From assembly GCA_045114665.1 (NCBI GenBank), contig JBGUKW010000135.1, positions 1 through 16,757 on the forward strand: 16,757 bases of DNA, in the 5' to 3' direction. Of the stretch, positions 12,850 to 16,757 are shown piece by piece. Every line of letters starts with the position of its first letter. The first letter of the stretch is position 1. The position numbers were made by a program, and so were the translations under genes. Source of the DNA: CADAWZ01 sp045114665 (lineage in GTDB: Bacteria > Vulcanimicrobiota > CADAWZ01). The notes under the pieces are model-generated. The model had not been told where the DNA came from. It saw only the letters and a program-made list of their open reading frames with translations, and did not search any database.

Positions 12850-14859
12850 TTAATAAAATCTATTAAATGTCAATTTCAATGTATCTTCTCTTGCTGAAAC
12901 TTTTACAATACTTGCCTCAGCAATCTGTCCCTCACAATAATAACTTGGATTGTGAATTCCAATATCCAATTCAAGAAGTGTATCACAATGTCTTACATAT
13001 ACTTTATCTGGTGAGACTCTTAAAATAACAACTTTTTGAGGCTCATTTCTGTGCATTTCAATATATTTTAAAAGCCAATAGCGAGCTCTATCTTTTTCAA
13101 GTTGCAAAGAATCATTAATTGAATTATTGGCCATTGATATTATATATTCTATTCTCTCTCTTGAATAAACAGGGAAGCCAAAATCGAGAAAAGATTTCAG
13201 TTGCCTATGAATGACGAGATCAATATATCGTCTGAGTGGAGAAGTTACCTGTATATAATATTTACAACCAACAGAATAATGACCAGAGGATTCTGAAGCA
13301 AGAACAACTTTTTTCAAAAATTTTCTTACTTTAAATTTTCCCTCTTCAGAAGTTAAATCAAAAGTTGCTATTTCTTCAGGAGAAGGAGGGGGTTGATTTC
13401 TATATATTGTTGGTATATTATTGTCATGACAAAATTTACCAGCATAACTATTGGCAAGAAGCATAAATTCAGAAACAATAATACCAGATGGTCTTTCTCC
13501 ATCGAAATAAGAAAGATATGGAATTCCATCTTTTACGGTAATATTTATATTTTTACGGGATAATATTATGGCACCTTCTGATTTTCTCTTATTCATAAAA
13601 TAAGTTGCTATTTTATACATAAGAGCAATATCATGCTCAGCTTTTAAAAGTTCATCTGCGATATCATAAGTAAGTCGTGCCTGTGATTTTATTATAGTTT
13701 TCTTTATATAAAATTTTTTTATTTCAAAATTGTCAACTATTCTCTCAATTTCAAAAAAGAAAGAAAGTGCTTTTCTTTTTTCATTTTCACAAAGACTTCC
13801 ATAACCTTCAGAAATAAGAGAAGGTAACATATTTATTTTTAAATCTGGTAAATATATTGATGTCGATCTTGCCAAAGCCTCTTCATCTAAAGATGACTCA
13901 ATAGGAACAAATGCAGAAGCATCAGCAATATGAATTCCAATTCTAATTTTATCATCATCTTCCTCAACACTTAGTCCGTCATCAATATCATTTGTTTTTT
14001 CATCATCAATGGTGATAACATTTAGAAATGTAAAATCTTCATATCCCTCAAATGAATCATTTTCATAAGAACTTATGATATTTTTTACTTCTTCATTGAT
14101 TTTATCTGAAAATTCAATTGGAATTTTAAATTTTCTCAACATCAAATTTTCATCTATATCAAAAACAGAAGCCTTTACAAGAAAATTAAAGAGTTCTTCA
14201 AAATTCACTTCAGCTTCTTTACACAAAGAAACAGCATTATTAAAATGTTTAGAATCTTTTTTATATAAAACTGAATCAACCAATTCATCTGTAAAATCTT
14301 TATATTCTTTTGGAATTACATTCATATCTCCAGAAGAAATTTTTTTCATTATGTCAATAAATTGGTTTGTTCTTATTTTTTTCTTGTTTTCAGCTTCTCT
14401 TTGTATTATTATTTTATTGACTTCATCTTTTGAATTTACAACAAATAAATCATTTTTTCTTTTAAAATATATAGTACCTTCTAAAAGAAGTCGTTGCAAA
14501 GCATACAATTCATTTGCAGAAAAATTACTTCCAAACCATATTTCAGCAAGCTCATTTAAATTGTAACTATCTTTATCTTCAAGACATAATTCCCATAAAT
14601 CACTTACAGATATGGATTCAGCTATTGAATTTCTCTCTGCAGAAACAGATTTTAAATAATTCTTCAAACTCTCCCTATTAGACATATCTGTATTAGCAGA
14701 AGGTACTGAAGACAAAATCTTATCTTGCTGAATTTTTAATTCTTTGCCCTCTTCAGAGAAGCATTTTAATATTGAACTCTTTACAACATCAAAACAATAT
14801 GCAGAAATTATTTTTTTATTGTTGTATATTTCAACAACATACCCTGTTTTAGCTATCAC
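12850..14859 (-). CDS. RNB-family 3'-5' exoribonuclease (RNase II/R type)
   Basis: The product is 669 residues. The N-terminal 50 residues (TGYVVEIYNNKKIISAYCF) look like the small beta-barrel domain of cyanobacterial RNase II/R proteins rather than a cold-shock pair. The RNB catalytic domain spans about 275-555 with TIDDEKTNDIDD (283-294) supplying the four metal-binding Asp (D285, D291, D293, D294) and TSPLRRYIDLVIHRQL (539-554) with the conserved Arg pair and His. A short S1-like barrel ends the protein (about 608-668). It should degrade single-stranded RNA processively from the 3' end. It starts with GTG at 14859 inside the last codons of the upstream CNNM/CBS gene (11-bp overlap), so it is translationally coupled. 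Confident on family; RNase II versus R not decided. Confidence 0.93.
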   Translation of the reverse strand: MIAKTGYVVEIYNNKKIISAYCFDVVKSSILKCFSEEGKELKIQQDKILSSVPSANTDMSNRESLKNYLKSVSAERNSIAESISVSDLWELCLEDKDSYNLNELAEIWFGSNFSANELYALQRLLLEGTIYFKRKNDLFVVNSKDEVNKIIIQREAENKKKIRTNQFIDIMKKISSGDMNVIPKEYKDFTDELVDSVLYKKDSKHFNNAVSLCKEAEVNFEELFNFLVKASVFDIDENLMLRKFKIPIEFSDKINEEVKNIISSYENDSFEGYEDFTFLNVITIDDEKTNDIDDGLSVEEDDDKIRIGIHIADASAFVPIESSLDEEALARSTSIYLPDLKINMLPSLISEGYGSLCENEKRKALSFFFEIERIVDNFEIKKFYIKKTIIKSQARLTYDIADELLKAEHDIALMYKIATYFMNKRKSEGAIILSRKNINITVKDGIPYLSYFDGERPSGIIVSEFMLLANSYAGKFCHDNNIPTIYRNQPPPSPEEIATFDLTSEEGKFKVRKFLKKVVLASESSGHYSVGCKYYIQVTSPLRRYIDLVIHRQLKSFLDFGFPVYSRERIEYIISMANNSINDSLQLEKDRARYWLLKYIEMHRNEPQKVVILRVSPDKVYVRHCDTLLELDIGIHNPSYYCEGQIAEASIVKVSAREDTLKLTFNRFY

Positions 14860-16186
14860 CCTTTACAGCCTTTCTCTTATCATCTGTTCCAACTGTTTTT
14901 TGAACCTGTTTCAATTTTTTTACTCTTATTTTAGTAAGTCGATGATTTTCTGTTTTTTCAACAATAAATTCATTATTGGCATATTTTACAGATTCACCTT
15001 TTGAAGGAATTTTTTCAATTTCATCAATTACAAAACCACCAACTGTCTGATAATCACCATCTGGCAATTCAATTCCAACTTTTTCAGTAAAATCATCAGC
15101 AGTCATTGAAGCATTAACTATAATATCACCATTTTCAAGTTTTTCAAATTCAAACTCTTCTTTATCAAATTCGTCATCTATATCGCCAACAATTTCTTCA
15201 ATCAAAGTATCTATTGTTACAAGACCAGCAGTACCACCAAATTCATCTATCAATATGGCGATACTTGTCTTTTTCTCTCTGAGTTCGCTTAACAAATTCA
15301 TTATATATATGCTTTCTGGAGCATAATGACATTGTCTTGCAATTTCAGAAACTTTTAAAGTCTTTAAATCTCTATCATAATATTTCAATATATCTTTAGC
15401 AAAAAGAACACCTGTTATATTGTCAGGAGTCTCTTTCCTAACTGGAATTCTTGAATGACCTGTCTCGTTTATTATTTTTAATACATCAAAAACAGCTTCA
15501 TCTTCTTCAACTGTTACCATGTGAACTCTTGGAACCATGACTTCTTGTGCTGTTTTTTTAGAAAAATCAAAAACGCCTTCGAGCATTTCTGTCTCTTTTT
15601 TGTCGAGAACTCCACCCTTAACCCCATCACTTATGACCATTCTTATTTCTTCTTCAGAAAGATAATATGGATTTAAGTCAGGTTTTACACCTAAACATTT
15701 TATAATAAACTTTGAAATTGAAGATAAAACCCAAATAAATGGGCTAAGTATTGTTATAAAAAAATTAATAGGGCGAGCAACAATCAATGCCATATTTAAA
15801 GCATGTTGTGCTGCAAAAGTCTTTGGTGTGATCTCTCCAAAAATGACGATAAAAATTGTCATCATAAATGAAGAAATGATAACACCATTTCCGTCTCCAA
15901 AATATTTCGTCGTAATCGTTCCAACAAAAGTAGAGGCGAAAATAATAAACATATTCTCTGTAGCGAGAATTGTAGAAAATAATCGTTCATGTTGAGAAAC
16001 TATTTTCTCAACCAAAATAGCATTTTTATCACCTTTTTCAATGAGATTCTTCAACTTTATTCTATTTGCAGACATAAGTGAAGCCTCAGATGATGAAAAA
16101 AATGCAACGAAGCATATACAGACAATGACTATTATTATTGAAACTATGTCATTGCTAAAGCCACCTATTGGCAGTGTAGCTTCCAA
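14849..16186 (-). CDS. CNNM/CBS-domain membrane protein (HlyC/CorC family)
   Basis: The product is 445 residues. A DUF21/CNNM membrane domain fills about 10-165 with family motifs FFSSSEASLMSANR (29-42) and FGEITPKTFA (116-125), followed by a CBS-domain pair (about 212-335, EVMVPRVHMV, GHSRIPV, IDEFGGTAGLVT) and a C-terminal CorC_HlyC transporter-associated domain (about 350-425, DDFTEKVGIELP, TVGGFVIDEI). Family members export or regulate Mg2+ (or Co2+/Na+), with CBS domains binding adenine nucleotides. It starts with TTG at 16186, chosen because AGGAGG sits 5 nt before it and no nearby ATG is better placed. A near-consensus promoter lies upstream. Its last codons overlap the RNB nuclease gene, an uncommon pairing. 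Confidence 0.93.
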   Translation of the reverse strand: MEATLPIGGFSNDIVSIIIVIVCICFVAFFSSSEASLMSANRIKLKNLIEKGDKNAILVEKIVSQHERLFSTILATENMFIIFASTFVGTITTKYFGDGNGVIISSFMMTIFIVIFGEITPKTFAAQHALNMALIVARPINFFITILSPFIWVLSSISKFIIKCLGVKPDLNPYYLSEEEIRMVISDGVKGGVLDKKETEMLEGVFDFSKKTAQEVMVPRVHMVTVEEDEAVFDVLKIINETGHSRIPVRKETPDNITGVLFAKDILKYYDRDLKTLKVSEIARQCHYAPESIYIMNLLSELREKKTSIAILIDEFGGTAGLVTIDTLIEEIVGDIDDEFDKEEFEFEKLENGDIIVNASMTADDFTEKVGIELPDGDYQTVGGFVIDEIEKIPSKGESVKYANNEFIVEKTENHRLTKIRVKKLKQVQKTVGTDDKRKAVKGDS

Positions 16187-16238
16187 AATATCCTCCTCTT
16201 ATTTCTTTGTAAAAAATATTATTAAATTTTTACCTTTT

Positions 16239-16267
16239 ATATTAGCATATTTTCATAGCTTTTTCAA
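16239..16267 (-). promoter_or_regulatory. Extended -10 promoter of the CNNM/CBS-RNB operon
   Basis: On the minus strand TTGAAA (16267-16262), a 17-bp spacer and TAATAT (16244-16239) preceded by TGC form a near-consensus promoter. The start would be near 16232, giving a leader of about 45 nt before the TTG at 16186. An inverted repeat (16249-16293) covers its -35 and much of the spacer. Confidence 0.75.
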
Positions 16268-16293
16268 TACATAATAAAAAAAGCTATGAAAAT
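16249..16293. repeat. 16-bp perfect inverted repeat over the CNNM/CBS promoter
   Basis: attttcatagcttttt (16249-16264) and aaaaagctatgaaaat (16278-16293) are exact reverse complements with a 13-nt spacer. On the plus strand the right arm runs into TTTTTT (16293-16298), so it could also act as a plus-strand terminator. On the minus strand it covers the -35 and most of the spacer of the promoter for the gene at 16186, so it may instead be an operator. Confidence 0.85.
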
Positions 16294-16322
16294 TTTTTCA
16301 CAGCTTATATTTTTGTCTTTTG

Positions 16323-16352
16323 AAAAAATCCCCTTTCGACTGAAAGAGGATT
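16323..16352 (-). terminator. Intrinsic terminator for a transcript entering from the right
   Basis: On the minus strand AATCCTCTTTC, loop AGTC and GAAAGGGGATT form an 11-bp stem (one G-U) followed by a T run. It lies 6 nt after the TGA at 16359-16361 and upstream of the CNNM/CBS promoter, so it must serve a transcript coming from beyond 16353. Confidence 0.85.
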
Positions 16353-16358
16353 GAAAAT

Positions 16359-16427
16359 TCACATTTCTTCGCTTAATTCTTCTTCTAATATTATGTTATA
16401 ATTTGGATCATTCTTTTCTAAAATTTG
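16359..16427 (-). pseudogene. Probable C-terminal remnant of a broken gene
   Basis: A 22-codon frame ending in NDPNYNIILEEELSEEM then TGA has natural-looking acidic composition and sits 6 nt before an intrinsic terminator, as a real gene end would. Upstream, TGA at 16428-16430 closes the frame and there is no start codon or ribosome-binding site. The neighbouring frame (62 codons, TTG at 16596, stop at 16408) would join it through a one-base shift in the A run near 16413-16418, so a frameshift is one way to explain it. Parent gene unknown. Confidence 0.3.
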
Positions 16428-16580
16428 TCAACAAACAATATTTAGTATATTTTGGTAAACCTATTTTTGCATATTTAAAATTGCTATAAAATATCCAATA
16501 TATGCCTATATACTGACATTTTGTCCTCATTACCTCTAAACAGAGGCTATTTTGGTATATTTTAAAATACTTCAAGATGT

Positions 16581-16597
16581 ATTGGTAAATTACCAAT
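16581..16597. repeat. 17-bp palindrome ATTGGTAAATTACCAAT
   Basis: A perfect 8-bp inverted repeat with a single central base sits 2 nt to the left of the long hairpin at 16600. Related strings (tattttggta at 16448-16457 and 16548-16557, exactly 100 bp apart) occur nearby. Confidence 0.8.
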
Positions 16598-16599
16598 TA

Positions 16600-16680
16600 G
16601 CAACTTTTGTGAGGTGTAATACAGCTAACTGAATAGAACGAAGTGGAGTTGAAGTTAGCGTATTACACCCAAAAAGTTGC
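16600..16680. repeat. 81-nt long imperfect hairpin element
   Basis: The arms pair as three perfect blocks: gcaactttt with aaaagttgc (9 bp), ggtgtaatac with gtattacacc (10 bp) and gctaact with agttagc (7 bp), separated by a small internal loop and one bulged A, around a 22-nt loop (16631-16652). There is no U-tract, and the element is not adjacent to an intact gene end, so it is not a simple terminator. It resembles the stem-loop repeats (REP- or MITE-like) scattered in intergenic DNA. Copy number cannot be judged from one window. Confidence 0.8.
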
Positions 16681-16757
16681 GTAGCACAAAATTCACTTTC
16701 AACCTTTTTATACATCTTCAAATCTTGTATTTTCGGACATCACCTTAAAATATTCTT

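Larger units (their letters stand above)
16353..16757. other. About 400 bp without an intact gene at the right edge
   Basis: This stretch contains the gene-tail remnant (16359-16427), repeated tattttggta motifs, a small CCTCT/AGAGG hairpin (16533-16546), the 17-bp palindrome, the 81-nt hairpin, and at 16740 a minus-strand AAGGTG-ATG that reads only ten codons (MSENTRFEDV) before TAA. A 41-codon frame (16715-16590, starting MYKKVESEF) runs through the hairpin. No recognisable RNA gene or complete coding region was found. Confidence 0.6.

Noticed and set aside
16397..16402. Plus-strand TATAAT with upstream TG as a promoter
   Set aside because: No -35 at suitable spacing and no plus-strand gene follows before the window edge; AT-rich DNA gives such boxes by chance.
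16408..16596. 62-codon minus-strand frame as a gene
   Set aside because: TTG start inside a palindrome, no ribosome-binding site and Tyr/Lys/Ile-rich composition expected of AT-rich DNA; kept only as context for the possible gene remnant.
16600..16680. Integron attC site
   Set aside because: The ends do not fit the RYYYAAC/GTTRRRY boxes, there is no second inner box pair, and no integrase or cassette genes are present.
16600..16680. tRNA or other known structured RNA gene
   Set aside because: A single long hairpin without cloverleaf arms, CCA end or T-loop; no known RNA family was recognised.
16590..16715. 41-codon frame MYKKVESEF... through the long hairpin as a real gene
   Set aside because: Most of it is dictated by the palindrome and it lacks a ribosome-binding site; reported only as part of the element.

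Overview
The window is AT-rich (roughly 30% G+C by eye). It reads as a stretch of low-GC bacterial chromosome with almost every gene on the minus strand. The conserved genes are a cytosolic histidine kinase/OmpR-type regulator operon, an RNB exonuclease with the short cyanobacterial-style N-terminus, a WecG/TagA glycosyltransferase, ComF, PgeF/YfiH and a CNNM/CBS (HlyC/CorC-type) protein. Together with the gut-symbiont base composition this fits a non-photosynthetic relative of cyanobacteria (Vampirovibrionia/Melainabacteria, Gastranaerophilales-like). That placement is inference from overall flavour; no marker gene here settles it.

Layout, following minus-strand transcription from high to low coordinates. 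(1) 16187-16757 has no intact gene. It holds a long hairpin, an adjacent palindrome, what looks like the tail of a broken gene followed directly by an intrinsic terminator, and a promoter overlapped by a 16-bp perfect inverted repeat. (2) 16186-12850 is a two-gene unit, a CNNM/CBS membrane protein then an RNB-family exoribonuclease, overlapping by 11 bp and closed by a terminator. (3) 12557-10578 is a monocistronic unit for a 659-residue low-complexity protein (Gln/Ala repeats, His/Cys cluster, Met/Gly-rich block, long coiled coil). It has a near-consensus extended -10 promoter, a 5' UTR hairpin and its own terminator. (4) 10499-6719 carries pgeF, a PhoB/OmpR-type response regulator and two soluble histidine kinases. 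(5) 6442-6717 is a small plus-strand gene of unknown function, convergent with the second kinase. (6) 6363-1473 is a five-gene unit: WecG/TagA glycosyltransferase, ComF, SPOR-domain membrane protein, FAD-synthetase-only RibF and a HELGH zinc metallopeptidase, ending in a strong terminator. (7) 1170-1 is the first 390 residues of a Met-rich, tandem-repeat protein that runs off the left edge.

The conserved genes are cell-envelope (WecG/TagA, SPOR, CNNM/CBS), signalling, nucleotide/cofactor salvage and RNA-turnover housekeeping. The unusual content is the two low-complexity, repeat-built, Met-rich proteins with no recognisable signal peptide, the second kinase whose strong ribosome-binding site faces ATA/ATT instead of ATG, the RibF lacking its kinase half, and the structured, apparently gene-remnant region at the right end. 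No rRNA, tRNA, CRISPR array, transposase or phage gene was seen.
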